Position numbers and translations under genes: made by a program. 64,000 nucleotides of DNA from Hyphomicrobiales bacterium (lineage in GTDB: Bacteria; Pseudomonadota; Alphaproteobacteria; Rhizobiales; Rhizobiaceae): positions 581,558 through 645,557 of the forward strand of contig UICE01000003.1 of assembly GCA_900471815.1 (NCBI GenBank), written 5' to 3'. Within the stretch, counting starts at the first letter, position 1, and each line of letters starts with the position of its first letter. Positions 15,891 to 25,109 of this stretch are shown in pieces. Under the pieces are notes generated by a model. It was not told the DNA's origin. It worked only from the letters and a program-made list of their open reading frames with translations, and ran no database searches.

Positions 15891-16907
15891 ATGACCACTG
15901 GCCTGCCATTTGACGACTTCCGCACCCTTATCGAAACTTTGCCTGGCCCGGATGACGCGGCTGTTGCAGTCGTTCGCAAACGCGACTCCATGTTGACCAA
16001 ACCGCCGGGCGCGCTGGGGCGTCTTGAAGAAATTGTTGAGTGGCTTGCAGCATGGACAGGAAGGTCGCAGCCGCAGGTGACGCGGCCATTGGTTGCTGTT
16101 TTTGCCGGAAATCACGGTGTTACCGCAAAAGGCGTTTCACCATATCCATCGTCTGTAACGGCCCAAATGGTTGAAAATTTTGCTGCTGGCGGCGCTGCTA
16201 TCAACCAGATTTGCATTGCCAATGATCTCGGCTTGAAAATCTTTGATCTAGCGCTGGAATATCCAACCGCCGATATCACTGAAGATGCCGCGATGGACGA
16301 AAAGACCTGCGCCGCAACCATGGCATTCGGCATGGAATCGATTGCAGGCGGTACTGATCTGCTTTGCATTGGCGAAATGGGAATTGGTAATACTACAATC
16401 GCTGCCGCGATTTTCCATGCGCTTTATGGCGGGGCGGCGGAAGATTGGGTTGGTCCGGGCACCGGGTCCGACAGGGAGGGAATGAAGCGCAAAGCCGATG
16501 CCGTACGTGCTGCGGTCGCTTTGCATGGATCGCATCTCAAGGATCCGCTGGAGGTGTTGCGCCGTCTTGGCGGTCGTGAAGTGGCGGCCATGGTGGGCGC
16601 GATCCTGGCGACGCGCGTTGAGAAAATACCGGTCATTATTGATGGCTATGTAGCCACCGCTGCGGCTGCAATTCTACATACTGCCAATCCCGAGGCGATT
16701 GATCATTGCCTGATCGGCCATGTGTCGGCCGAGCCTGGCCATCACAAGGTGCTTGAGCGGCTTGGGAAGAAGCCGCTTCTCGATCTGGGCATGAGATTGG
16801 GTGAGGGCACAGGTGCTGCGCTTGCGGCAGGGATCGTTAAGGCTGCAGCGCTTTGCCATAGTGGCATGGCGACATTTGAGCAGGCAGGCATCAGCAATCG
16901 CGATTAA
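15891..16907 (+). CDS. cobT: Nicotinate-nucleotide--dimethylbenzimidazole phosphoribosyltransferase CobT
   Basis: Makes alpha-ribazole phosphate for the lower ligand of cobalamin. 338 residues (family about 340-355). It shows LTKPPGALGRLE near residue 40, FAGNHGV, CIGEMGIGNTT in the middle and the C-terminal GEGTGAALA carrying the catalytic glutamate. The frame is open to 15780, but ATG 15891 with AAGGA five bases upstream fits the family start. Divergent from cobS. A bidirectional terminator follows nine bases after the stop. Confidence 0.94.
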   Translation: MTTGLPFDDFRTLIETLPGPDDAAVAVVRKRDSMLTKPPGALGRLEEIVEWLAAWTGRSQPQVTRPLVAVFAGNHGVTAKGVSPYPSSVTAQMVENFAAGGAAINQICIANDLGLKIFDLALEYPTADITEDAAMDEKTCAATMAFGMESIAGGTDLLCIGEMGIGNTTIAAAIFHALYGGAAEDWVGPGTGSDREGMKRKADAVRAAVALHGSHLKDPLEVLRRLGGREVAAMVGAILATRVEKIPVIIDGYVATAAAAILHTANPEAIDHCLIGHVSAEPGHHKVLERLGKKPLLDLGMRLGEGTGAALAAGIVKAAALCHSGMATFEQAGISNRD

Positions 16908-16915
16908 TTGATGGA

Positions 16916-16939
16916 AAAGGCCCGCCGAAACGGGCCTTT
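16916..16939. terminator. Bidirectional terminator between cobT and doxX-like gene
   Basis: AAAGGCCCG (16916-16924) pairs with CGGGCCTTT (16931-16939) around loop CCGAAA. A/T runs flank both sides, so it can end transcription of cobT on the plus strand and of the DoxX gene on the minus strand. Confidence 0.85.
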
Positions 16940-16942
16940 CAA

Positions 16943-17383
16943 TCAGAACTCTTTGCCGATCTTGGCGTCGACCGAATGAGCATTGGCGCCACGGAAGAGG
17001 AAAAACAACAGGACGAATGTCCAGAGAATGGATTTTTCCGCGCCAAAGAATCCTTGCCCGGCAGTAACCCAATGGAAATAGACGGTTACGATCAAAACGA
17101 TGGTCGTTGCAAAAGCTGCCGGACGGGTAAACAAGCCGAGAACCAGCAGAATACCGCCGAAAAATTCCGTTATCGCCAAGAGCGGCGACCAGAAGACACC
17201 GGGATAAAAGCCGAGGCTTTCGACCATTTCGACAGAGCCGAATGGAGCGGCGATCTTGCCTGAGCCGTGAACGACGAGCAAAGCGCCAGCCGTTACACGC
17301 AACAGCGTTTCGGCGAGCGTGCCGAAATTTGAATAGATTGAGCCTAGCGCTGGTATGAAAAGTGGGCGGTTATTGACGGCCAT
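16943..17383 (-). CDS. DoxX family membrane protein
   Basis: 146-residue inner membrane protein with four predicted hydrophobic segments. The family pattern LLRVTAGALLVVHGSGKI, then the paired FFGGILLVLGLFTRPAA segment, identifies DoxX. ATG 17383 gives the usual length; the frame also extends to a TTG at 17422 without support. Members act in thiosulfate oxidation in archaea or redox homeostasis in mycobacteria; the role here is unknown. Confidence 0.85.
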   Translation of the reverse strand: MAVNNRPLFIPALGSIYSNFGTLAETLLRVTAGALLVVHGSGKIAAPFGSVEMVESLGFYPGVFWSPLLAITEFFGGILLVLGLFTRPAAFATTIVLIVTVYFHWVTAGQGFFGAEKSILWTFVLLFFLFRGANAHSVDAKIGKEF

Positions 17384-17473
17384 TAATTTCGGGTCCCCGA
17401 ATTGTTGCAATGCAGCAAGCAATGCAGGCCCGCTAACCCACTATCAAATAACAATAAGTTGAAGTGGAGTCTT

Positions 17474-19006
17474 CTAGGCAGCTTTTTGGGACTGTGACGA
17501 AGACTTGTTCTTCCCGGTAGATGTGGCGATGCGGCTTCGTGGAAAAGTTGCGAGCGCTTCGGTTCCCTCGCGAAGCTTGGAGAAGAGATGGAACTCGCCA
17601 TCATGAACGTGAACCAACGCTTGAACGATGGGTAGTCCAAGGCCTGTTCCCTGCTCGGCAGTCTTTATGGCAATCGATCCCTGCCCAAAAGCGGACAAGA
17701 CAATGGGAATTTCATCGGCGGGTATGCCCGGCCCGGTGTCGCGAACTGAAAGATATTGACCGCCGCCGGCGGTCCAGCCGATCTTCACGTAGACCTTTCC
17801 TTTTGACGGCGTAAACTTGACTGCGTTAGCCATGAGATTGAGCAGTATTTGCCGCAAGGAGCGTTCGTCGCCCATCATGGGGAGCATGCCGGATTCGAAT
17901 TGTGCAATGAGCGTAATTTCCTTGTTACGCGCTTTCAAAGACATCATGCGAATGCACTCATCGGCAATTTCTGTCAGCATTACCGCATCTTCACTGAGTG
18001 TGTGACGACCTGCTTCAACGCGGCTTAAATCCAAAATCTCATTGATAAGATTGAGAAGGTGTTCACCTGAAGCGTGAATATCGCTGGCATATTCCCGGTA
18101 TGTGGCGTTTTCGATCGGTCCCAATACTTCCCTGACCATGACTTCCGAAAAGCCAAGTATTGCATTAAGCGGCGTGCGGAGTTCGTGACTCATTGAGGCA
18201 AGGAAGCGTGATTTTGCAAGATTTGCCTCCTCTGCGCGCCGTCTTCCTTCGTCAGACATGGCATTGGCAGTTTCAAGTTCGGCGATCAGTGCATCTTTTT
18301 CCGCCTGAAGTGCCAAAGTGAGAACAACTGAATAATTGAGGCGCGTGGCAACGAGATAGAAAAACGTCAGGCCCGCCAGCAGCATTACAACCATTGTCGC
18401 CTGAGCAGGATCGCCAAGACTATCCGATACGGCGCTTATATAGGCGAGGATAGGGAGGGTAAATGCAATCGGTACAGCCAAGCGCAGAGCGGAAGAAAAC
18501 ACGGCGGTAATCGCCATTGCAAGAATGAGAACCACCGCTTTGATAATCGAAAACTGGCTGATGCCGCAGACTTCGCATTGGAGGAATATGAAATATGTCC
18601 AGCCAATGCCCGTCACAAAGTGACCAAGCAGATAGACAAGATGCCATTGGTGAATGTGACCGTCGCTAATGCTGGTTCTATTGATCTGGCGTGCAAGCAA
18701 GCCGAGCAGGGCGTAAAGGCAAATGCTGAAGCACGCCCAGATAATCATTTGCTGGCCGAACCCGGCAAAAATGCTGGTTACGGTGACGATGGCGATAAGC
18801 AAGGGAATAGTGGCGGCGTTGATGATCAACGCGCGCGTGTGCATGAACAGCAATTCCCGCTCGAAATGCTCGGTTTTTGGCCGCTGCATGAGGCGTTCCC
18901 GGGCACTGCGAACAACCACAGACATATCGCGGTTGCGCGGCTGCTTGCGCCGGTCAACTATGTTCTTGTCTGCATGGCTCGCGTCTAGTAGTGCCATAAG
19001 CCTCAT
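17474..19006 (-). CDS. Membrane sensor histidine kinase, PdhS/PleC/DivJ-like
   Basis: About 510 residues: a basic N-terminal tail, roughly six hydrophobic segments between about residues 55 and 215, a short coiled linker (QAEKDALIAELETA), then a HisKA domain with the H-box FLASMSHELRTPLNAILGFSE (phosphorylated His near 274) and an ATPase domain with NAVKFTP, DTGPGIP and GTGLGLPI. The H-box is of the type found in the PdhS/PleC/DivJ kinases that phosphorylate DivK in this order. No PAS domain and no adjacent response regulator are seen. Start could be ATG 19006 or 18997; neither has a clear ribosome site. Partner inferred only. Confidence 0.85.
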   Translation of the reverse strand: MRLMALLDASHADKNIVDRRKQPRNRDMSVVVRSARERLMQRPKTEHFERELLFMHTRALIINAATIPLLIAIVTVTSIFAGFGQQMIIWACFSICLYALLGLLARQINRTSISDGHIHQWHLVYLLGHFVTGIGWTYFIFLQCEVCGISQFSIIKAVVLILAMAITAVFSSALRLAVPIAFTLPILAYISAVSDSLGDPAQATMVVMLLAGLTFFYLVATRLNYSVVLTLALQAEKDALIAELETANAMSDEGRRRAEEANLAKSRFLASMSHELRTPLNAILGFSEVMVREVLGPIENATYREYASDIHASGEHLLNLINEILDLSRVEAGRHTLSEDAVMLTEIADECIRMMSLKARNKEITLIAQFESGMLPMMGDERSLRQILLNLMANAVKFTPSKGKVYVKIGWTAGGGQYLSVRDTGPGIPADEIPIVLSAFGQGSIAIKTAEQGTGLGLPIVQALVHVHDGEFHLFSKLREGTEALATFPRSRIATSTGKNKSSSQSQKAA

Positions 19007-19147
19007 TCCGGGTGAAACCGACCATTGGCTGCATTGCACCGCAAGCCCGTTCATAAATGATTAAAACGGGCTAGATTGCGGTAATAAAGCGAATCTATTC
19101 TTGGCGATAAAGGTAAATATGAAACAACTTTATCAAGCGGGCAGACC

Positions 19148-19795
19148 GTGAGGGGCCGCTTTCGCAGCTCTCGAAGATGGTCGGCAAACCGACCCACACC
19201 ACGCTCGGCCCTTCGCAAGTTATTCGATATCTGCTTGACGCTTATTTTCTTCGGATTGGTAGCGTTGCTCATAGCGCGCATTGATCAAAGACCACGGGCC
19301 ATTGACCTTTCCGGTAACGCCTACGTGATTGACGGAGATACGCTGATAATCTCGAAACAGCATATTCGGCTAAAGGGTATCGACGCTCCGGAGCTTGATC
19401 AAACCTGCGGCAGGCAGCCATCGCTACGCAATTGCGGGCAGATCGCCCGGCAAGCTCTGCAAAAGCTCGTTGCCAGGACGGACGTGCGTTGTGAGGGACA
19501 GGGGCGCGACAAGTTTGATCGCTTTCTGGCAACCTGTTTTGCTGGCCAAATTAACGTCAACCGTATTATGGTCGAAACGGGCCAGGCTATAGCCTATGGC
19601 GATTATCGCGATGCGGAATTGCTCGCCCGTGGACGCAGGGTTGGCATATGGGTCGACGCATTTGAAACACCACAGGATTGGCGCAGAACGCATGATGGTG
19701 TTACCGAAACATCACCACCTGAGCGAAACGTAGTCGCCGAAGCGATTGATACGGTCGTCGCGTGGGTTGTTGGATTATTGGGAGGTATCTGGTGA
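19148..19795 (+). CDS. Thermonuclease (SNase-like) family protein with membrane anchor
   Basis: 215 residues: basic N-terminus, one membrane segment (about 27-45), then an SNase OB-fold domain. YVIDGDTL at 59-66, RLKGIDAPELDQ at 74-85 and GRDKFDRFLATC near 118-129 carry the staphylococcal nuclease-like calcium-binding and catalytic positions. It would be an anchored periplasmic nuclease. The start is GTG 19148 with no strong ribosome site; a later start would remove the anchor. Its stop overlaps the GTG of the following glutathione transferase. Confidence 0.8.
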   Translation: MRGRFRSSRRWSANRPTPRSALRKLFDICLTLIFFGLVALLIARIDQRPRAIDLSGNAYVIDGDTLIISKQHIRLKGIDAPELDQTCGRQPSLRNCGQIARQALQKLVARTDVRCEGQGRDKFDRFLATCFAGQINVNRIMVETGQAIAYGDYRDAELLARGRRVGIWVDAFETPQDWRRTHDGVTETSPPERNVVAEAIDTVVAWVVGLLGGIW

Positions 19796-20403
19796 AATTA
19801 TATGATGGAGGTCGCGCGCCCAACCCGAGACGCACGCGCATATTTCTGGCCGAAAAAGGACTGAATATACCGCTTGTGCCGATCGATATGGGAGCATTGG
19901 GGCATCGTTCGAATGAAATAGAATCGCTCAACCCTTTGCAAAGGTTGCCAATTCTCGAACTTGATAACGGCACCGTCATCACCGAATCCGTTGCGATCTG
20001 CCGGTATTTTGAAGAATTGCACCCGGAACCGCCCCTGTTTGGCGAAGGCGCACTCGGCAAAGCACGTGTCGAAATGTGGAATCGCCGCGTTGAACTGAAT
20101 TTTTTTGGGCCAGTCTCGGCGGCCTTCCGGCACACGCACCCGGCCATGGCGGAATGGGAAGTCCCGCAAGTTCCGGAATGGGGTGAGGCAAACCGGCCCA
20201 AAGCCGTGAAGTTCATGGCTTTGCTGGATGAGCAATTGGCAACCAATACATTTATCGCCGGAGAACATTTTTCAATTGCCGATATAACATTGCTTGTCAG
20301 TGTCGACTTTCTGAAACCCGCCAAGATAACCATGCCTGACGAGTTCCAGAACTTGAAACGCTGGCATGAGGCGGTTTCCAGCCGTCCGAGCGCCAAGGCC
20401 TGA
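19792..20403 (+). CDS. Glutathione S-transferase family protein
   Basis: 203 residues. The N-terminal thioredoxin-like domain begins KLYDGGRAPNPRRTRIFLAE, with ITESVAICRYFEE as the cis-Pro/glutathione gamma-glutamyl site. The helical C-terminal domain ends with FSIADITLLVSVDFL, the N-capping box region. GTG 19792 is chosen because GGAGG lies six bases upstream and the frame upstream is inside the nuclease gene. Coupled to the nuclease by a GTGA overlap. Substrate unknown. Confidence 0.88.
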   Translation: MKLYDGGRAPNPRRTRIFLAEKGLNIPLVPIDMGALGHRSNEIESLNPLQRLPILELDNGTVITESVAICRYFEELHPEPPLFGEGALGKARVEMWNRRVELNFFGPVSAAFRHTHPAMAEWEVPQVPEWGEANRPKAVKFMALLDEQLATNTFIAGEHFSIADITLLVSVDFLKPAKITMPDEFQNLKRWHEAVSSRPSAKA

Positions 20404-20409
20404 TATTGG

Positions 20410-21039
20410 ATGCTCGCGGTGGGTTCCATTGGTTTGGATGATCTGAGTGTGGCGATAAAGGCTTGCCGGATTTGCCGCGACAATCCGCAATATGGTTTGC
20501 CTTTGCCGCATGAACCAAACCCGGTTTGCGTGCCGTCGCCCGTCGCGCGCATTATTATCTGCGGGCAGGCTCCCGGTATTCGTGTTCATAATACCGGTGT
20601 TCCATTCAACGACCCATCCGGCGTGCGGTTACGTCAGTGGCTGGGCGTTGACGCTGAAACTTTTTATGACCCGCATAAATTTGCCATTGTTCCGATGGGA
20701 TTTTGCTTTCCCGGCTACGATGCGCAGGGCGGGGATTTGCCTCCCCGGCGGGAATGCCGCCAAGTCTGGCACGACCGGCTTTTTGCAGCCATGCCGCAAG
20801 TGAAATTGATCCTCACCATTGGACAATATGCGCAGGCCTATCATCTCGGTTCACGCCGCAAATCCAGCATGACCGATACGGTGCGCAATTGGCGCGAATA
20901 TTTTAACGACCACACAGCTCCTGCAATCCTGCCTCTGCCTCATCCATCATGGCGTAACAGTGGTTGGTTGAAAAAGAATCCCTGGTTCGCACAAGATGTT
21001 CTGCCCGTGCTTCAGCAGACGGTTCAGAATCTAATTTGA
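20410..21039 (+). CDS. Uracil-DNA glycosylase family protein
   Basis: 209 residues with the UDG superfamily fold motifs: IICGQAPG near residue 49-56 followed by GVPFNDPSG (motif A region), the GQYAQAYHLG segment, and LPHPSWRN near the C-terminus, equivalent to the DNA-intercalating HPSPL/HPSWRN loop. The N-terminal CRIC could be half of an iron-sulfur site, but the second pair found in family 4 enzymes is not evident, so it belongs to the YcfH-like/uncharacterised UDG branch. Substrate specificity cannot be read. Six bases downstream of the GST gene, likely co-transcribed. Confidence 0.85.
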   Translation: MLAVGSIGLDDLSVAIKACRICRDNPQYGLPLPHEPNPVCVPSPVARIIICGQAPGIRVHNTGVPFNDPSGVRLRQWLGVDAETFYDPHKFAIVPMGFCFPGYDAQGGDLPPRRECRQVWHDRLFAAMPQVKLILTIGQYAQAYHLGSRRKSSMTDTVRNWREYFNDHTAPAILPLPHPSWRNSGWLKKNPWFAQDVLPVLQQTVQNLI

Positions 21040-21148
21040 TCCATTTTCGGATGAAATTTTTTTACAATTGAAAAAGATTGGAATAATTTTCTTGTACGAC
21101 GGCCGTTAATCAGCTCATAAAGTATCCCATTCCAAGGGGTAAGCAAAC

Positions 21149-21643
21149 ATGGACAGACTCGATAGAAAAATACTTCGCCTTCTTCAGGAGGATGCCACGC
21201 TGGCAGTGGCGGATGTTGCCAAGAAAGTTGGACTATCGACGACACCTTGCTGGCGGCGTATCCAGAAGCTTGAAGAAGATGGCGTGATCCAGCGCCGGGT
21301 CGCTATTCTTGATCCGGTCCGGGTGAACACGCGGGTGACGGTATTCGTTTCCATCCGTACAGGCGCGCACAATAATGAATGGCTCAAGCGCTTTTCAGAA
21401 GTGGTGCAGGAGTTTCCCGAGGTGGTCGAATTCTATCGCATGAGCGGCGATGTCGACTATCTGCTGCGTGTAGTGGTGCCGGACATTGCGGCCTATGATG
21501 CCGTCTATAAGCGCCTGATCAGCAAGATCGACATTCGGGATGTATCGTCTGCCTTCGCCATGGAGCAGATCAAATACACCACCGAATTGCCGCTGGACTA
21601 TATGAGGATCGAAGGCCTCAACGAAAACCGGGAAGGAATTTAG
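21149..21643 (+). CDS. Lrp/AsnC family transcriptional regulator
   Basis: 164 residues: N-terminal winged helix-turn-helix (MDRLDRKILRLLQEDATL, then VGLSTTPCWRRIQKLEEDGVI) and a C-terminal RAM domain (SGDVDYLLRVVVPDIAAYD). AAGGGG precedes the ATG. The upstream 109 bases are AT-rich and probably hold its promoter. Neighbours give no obvious amino acid target; the convergent dehydrogenase gene ends 54 bases after it. Confidence 0.93.
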   Translation: MDRLDRKILRLLQEDATLAVADVAKKVGLSTTPCWRRIQKLEEDGVIQRRVAILDPVRVNTRVTVFVSIRTGAHNNEWLKRFSEVVQEFPEVVEFYRMSGDVDYLLRVVVPDIAAYDAVYKRLISKIDIRDVSSAFAMEQIKYTTELPLDYMRIEGLNENREGI

Positions 21644-21697
21644 AGCGGTTGCCGGCCATACTGGACCCAAAACCGATCCAACCCAAGCGCGGCTGGC

Positions 21698-22567
21698 TTA
21701 CTTTTCCAGTCGCGCGAGCAGGGATGACGTGTCCCAGCGATTTCCGCCCATCACCTGAACATCCTTGTAAAATTGATCGACAAGCGCCGTAACCGGTAAT
21801 TTCGCCTGGTTGCGGTCCGCCTCTGCAAGGCAGATGCCCAAGTCTTTGCGCATCCAATCAACGGCAAAGCCAAAATCATATTTACCGGCATTCATGGTCT
21901 TGTGCCGGTTTTCCATCTGCCAGGAGCCTGCGGCACCCTTGGAAATGACTTCGATGACTTTTTCGATATCAAGTCCTGCCTTCTTGCCAAAGTGGATACC
22001 CTCGGCCAGTCCCTGAACTAAACCGGCAATGCAAATCTGGTTGATCATCTTGGTCAATTGGCCCGCACCGGCATCGCCCATCAATCCGACCATTTTCGCG
22101 TAAGATTCGATGACTGGCTTGGCTTTTTCAAAAGCTGCCGCTTCGCCGCCTACCATGACGGTAAGCGCGCCGTTTTCGGCACCCGCCTGTCCTCCCGAAA
22201 CGGGCGCATCCAGAAAATGGAACCCGCGCTTTATCGCTTCTGCGCTGAGCTCGCGCGCAACTTCCGCTGATGCCGTGGTGTTATCAATAAAAATCGCGCC
22301 CTTTTTCATGGAGTGAAAAGCGCCATTCTCGCCAGTCGTTACCGAGCGCAGATCATCATCGTTTCCGACACAGCAAAAGACAAAATCCTTGCCCTCTGCC
22401 GCCTTTTGAGGCGTGTCGGCATGTGATCCGGAAAATTGTTCCGCCCACTTTGCGGCCTTTTCCCCAGAGCGATTGAAGACTGTCACGTCATGACCACCCC
22501 GCGTCTTCAAATGCCCCGCCATCGGGTAACCCATGACGCCCAGACCAATAAATGCAACACTTGCCAT
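21698..22567 (-). CDS. NAD(P)-dependent beta-hydroxyacid dehydrogenase (3-hydroxyisobutyrate dehydrogenase-like)
   Basis: 289 residues. The Rossmann motif GLGVMGYPMAGHL starts at residue 8, DAPVSGGQAGAENG is the substrate-binding signature and GAGQLTKMINQ holds the catalytic lysine of the family. Candidates are 3-hydroxyisobutyrate, tartronate semialdehyde or glyoxylate/succinic semialdehyde reduction; no neighbouring valine or glycerate genes decide this. GGAA precedes the ATG. It diverges from the penicillin acylase gene with 58 bases between starts. Confidence 0.9.
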   Translation of the reverse strand: MASVAFIGLGVMGYPMAGHLKTRGGHDVTVFNRSGEKAAKWAEQFSGSHADTPQKAAEGKDFVFCCVGNDDDLRSVTTGENGAFHSMKKGAIFIDNTTASAEVARELSAEAIKRGFHFLDAPVSGGQAGAENGALTVMVGGEAAAFEKAKPVIESYAKMVGLMGDAGAGQLTKMINQICIAGLVQGLAEGIHFGKKAGLDIEKVIEVISKGAAGSWQMENRHKTMNAGKYDFGFAVDWMRKDLGICLAEADRNQAKLPVTALVDQFYKDVQVMGGNRWDTSSLLARLEK

Positions 22568-22625
22568 TCAGTAATTTCCTCTGTCTTATGGCCTTCAATC
22601 AGGTCGATTTGCGGAGGTTAGAATA

Positions 22626-25079
22626 TTGCGGCGCATCATCAAAGGCCTGCTTTGGATTGTTTTTTCACTTATACCTCTCGCTCTTCTCGCTTTTATCTTC
22701 GCTTATGCCTGGCTCGCAGGTTCGGTAGCACCGGCAACCGGTGAAACAAGCATTGCGGGACTGTCCGGTCCCGTCACCATCACCCGCGATAAACATGCTG
22801 TGCCCCATATCACCGGCTCCTCGGTTGAGGACGTTTTCAGCGCGCTCGGGTTTGTGCATGCGCAGGAGCGCCTATGGCAAATGGACGTCACCCGCATGGC
22901 AGGGCGAGGCCGCCTGTCAGAGCTTTTCGGGGATAAGACCATTGCGACGGACGTCTTCATTCGCACACTTGGTCTTTATGAAGCCGCGCAAAGCTCGGCG
23001 GATTCACTGGCACCCGCCGATCGCGCGAAGGTGGACGCTTATGTGCGCGGTATCAATGCATTCATAGATAGTTCAGGGCCTTCTTTCGGGTCGAAATATT
23101 CGCCGGAATTCGTCATCCTCCAGCATTTCCCTGAACAATGGACAGCCGCAGATGTCATTGTAACGCTGAAACTGATGTCGGTTACGCTTGCGGCCAATAT
23201 TGATGACGAGGTGCTGCGACTGAAATTTGCCCGTCTCGGAATGAATGAGCAAGAAATTGTGGATCTCTTGCCTCCTGTCGAAGGGGATACGCCGCCTCCA
23301 TTGCCAAATTTGCAGCAATTGCTTGGTCTGCCTACAGGAACGATCAAGACGGGCGCGATTGAGGCGGAGAAACAATTTGCTGCGCTGAGCGATATCATGT
23401 CCACCGGAGCATCCAACAATTGGGTGGTTGGCGGAGCACGTACTGCCACTGGCAAGCCAATCCTAGCCAATGATCCGCATCTTGGTTTGACCGCACCCGC
23501 GATCTGGTATCTCGCGCATCTTCAGGTGAAGCAGCCGGATGGAACAGCGAAAAATCTTGTTGGTGTCACGCTTCCCGGCGCGCCGCTGGTTCTGCTTGGC
23601 CGTAACGACAAGGTTGCCTGGGGTTTCACCAATACAGGATCGGACGTTCAGGATATTTTCATCGAAAAGATCAATCCAGCCAATCCGGATCAATATCAGG
23701 CTCCCGAAGGTTTTCGACCATTTGAGAAGAAGAGGGTGGAGATTCGCGTTAAAGGCAGTGAAACCGTCAGTTTCGATCGCCGTAGCACACGCCACGGGCC
23801 AGTTCTTCCGCCGGAATATCGCGGCCTTCAACACTATCTGGATGAGGGAACGGTTGCATCGCTTTCATGGACTGTGCTTGCGGGGGACGATAAAACAATC
23901 GCTGCCGGATTGAAGCTTTGGGATTTCGCAAGCGTATCGGATTTCCAAAATGGCATGGCTGATTATGTTACGCCTATGCAGTCGATGGTCATCGCCGATG
24001 TTGACGGCAATATCGGTATGATCGCGCCGGGCAGAATTCCTGTCCGCGACCCTGCTAACCAGATTATGGGGCGTGCGCCGTCTCCCGGTTGGGATGCCGT
24101 TTACGACTGGAAAGGGTATATTCCCTATGAGGAATTGCCGCGCGCCTATAATCCAGCGGATAATGTTCTGGCCACTGCCAATACCAAGATGGTTGATGCC
24201 AACTATCCGCACTTCCTGACCTTTGACTGGGATGAACCATGGCGCTTGGAGCGGATCAAATCATTGATCTATAACGCCAATCAACAAACGCTGGAAACAA
24301 ACCGGATAGTGCAGGGCGATGTCTATGCAGGCGCCTATGCTGTTCTGACTCCTGCCATGCTCAAACTTGTTGAAGGCCGCGATGATGTTGATCTGACGGC
24401 GATAAAACAATTGAAAGAATGGGACTTCATCGAGGATCGTGCGCGCACCGAGCCGCTACTGTTCAATGCGTGGCTGCGGTTTGCGACGAAACGCATCCTT
24501 GAGGACGATCTGGGCGACGCTTTCCCGTCCTATTGGCAGGGCCGCGTCGATGCCATGATGCGTTGGCTTGGACAAAATCCGGGACGTGATTGGTGTGACA
24601 ATGGACGCACGCCCGAGAAAGAGAGTTGCGGCGACGTGCTGGCGCTTTCACTTGGCGACGCGCTGAAGGATATTGAAACGCGGCTTGGCAGTGATCGTGC
24701 AAAATGGAACTGGGGTGCATTGCATTATGCCTATAGTGCCCACCGCCCCTTTGCTCAGGTCAGTCCACTCGACAAATTATTCAATGTTACCGTGCCTGCT
24801 TCAGGGGGCGCTTATACGTTGGATCGGGGCAAATCGACGTTCACCGACGAGAGCAATCCTTACCGCGCGACCCATGGGTCGAGTTATCGCGGATTATTCG
24901 ACCTTTCGGATCTCAACCAGTCCACCTATATCCAGACTACTGGTCAATCGGGCAATGTTTTCTCGTCCAACTATCGTGATTTTGCGGAGAAATGGTCGAA
25001 TATCGAAGCAATTACGATTTCGACGGATGAAGCCGTTTATCAGGATGGTTTGCAGGGGATCTGGCGTTTGAACCCGTAA
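22626..25079 (+). CDS. Penicillin acylase family protein (Ntn hydrolase)
   Basis: 817-residue precursor with an N-terminal membrane segment or signal anchor (about 5-32), so exported. An alpha-chain region is followed by the autocleavage site TGASNNW, whose Ser263 would become the N-terminal nucleophile of the beta chain; GKPILANDPHLGL follows, as in penicillin G and acyl-homoserine lactone acylases. The start is TTG 22626, nine bases after GGAGG. The acyl substrate cannot be told from sequence; penicillin side chains and quorum-sensing lactones are both known in the family. It converges on a GST gene through a shared hairpin. Confidence 0.9.
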   Translation: MRRIIKGLLWIVFSLIPLALLAFIFAYAWLAGSVAPATGETSIAGLSGPVTITRDKHAVPHITGSSVEDVFSALGFVHAQERLWQMDVTRMAGRGRLSELFGDKTIATDVFIRTLGLYEAAQSSADSLAPADRAKVDAYVRGINAFIDSSGPSFGSKYSPEFVILQHFPEQWTAADVIVTLKLMSVTLAANIDDEVLRLKFARLGMNEQEIVDLLPPVEGDTPPPLPNLQQLLGLPTGTIKTGAIEAEKQFAALSDIMSTGASNNWVVGGARTATGKPILANDPHLGLTAPAIWYLAHLQVKQPDGTAKNLVGVTLPGAPLVLLGRNDKVAWGFTNTGSDVQDIFIEKINPANPDQYQAPEGFRPFEKKRVEIRVKGSETVSFDRRSTRHGPVLPPEYRGLQHYLDEGTVASLSWTVLAGDDKTIAAGLKLWDFASVSDFQNGMADYVTPMQSMVIADVDGNIGMIAPGRIPVRDPANQIMGRAPSPGWDAVYDWKGYIPYEELPRAYNPADNVLATANTKMVDANYPHFLTFDWDEPWRLERIKSLIYNANQQTLETNRIVQGDVYAGAYAVLTPAMLKLVEGRDDVDLTAIKQLKEWDFIEDRARTEPLLFNAWLRFATKRILEDDLGDAFPSYWQGRVDAMMRWLGQNPGRDWCDNGRTPEKESCGDVLALSLGDALKDIETRLGSDRAKWNWGALHYAYSAHRPFAQVSPLDKLFNVTVPASGGAYTLDRGKSTFTDESNPYRATHGSSYRGLFDLSDLNQSTYIQTTGQSGNVFSSNYRDFAEKWSNIEAITISTDEAVYQDGLQGIWRLNP

Positions 25080-25109
25080 TGACGCTCCTCAAGTGAGGGG
25101 AGTCATTAC
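25076..25109. terminator. Bidirectional terminator containing both stop codons
   Basis: GTAATGAC (25076-25083) pairs with GTCATTAC (25102-25109); after one mismatch, CTCCTC (25085-25090) pairs with GAGGGG (25095-25100) with one G-T pair, around AAGT. The stem holds the TAA of the acylase gene and the TGA of the convergent GST gene. There is no long T run on either side. Confidence 0.65.

Noticed and set aside
19701-20552. A 283-codon minus-strand frame over the GST gene
   Set aside because: Antisense to a well-supported glutathione transferase and the start of the uracil-DNA glycosylase gene; no domain seen.
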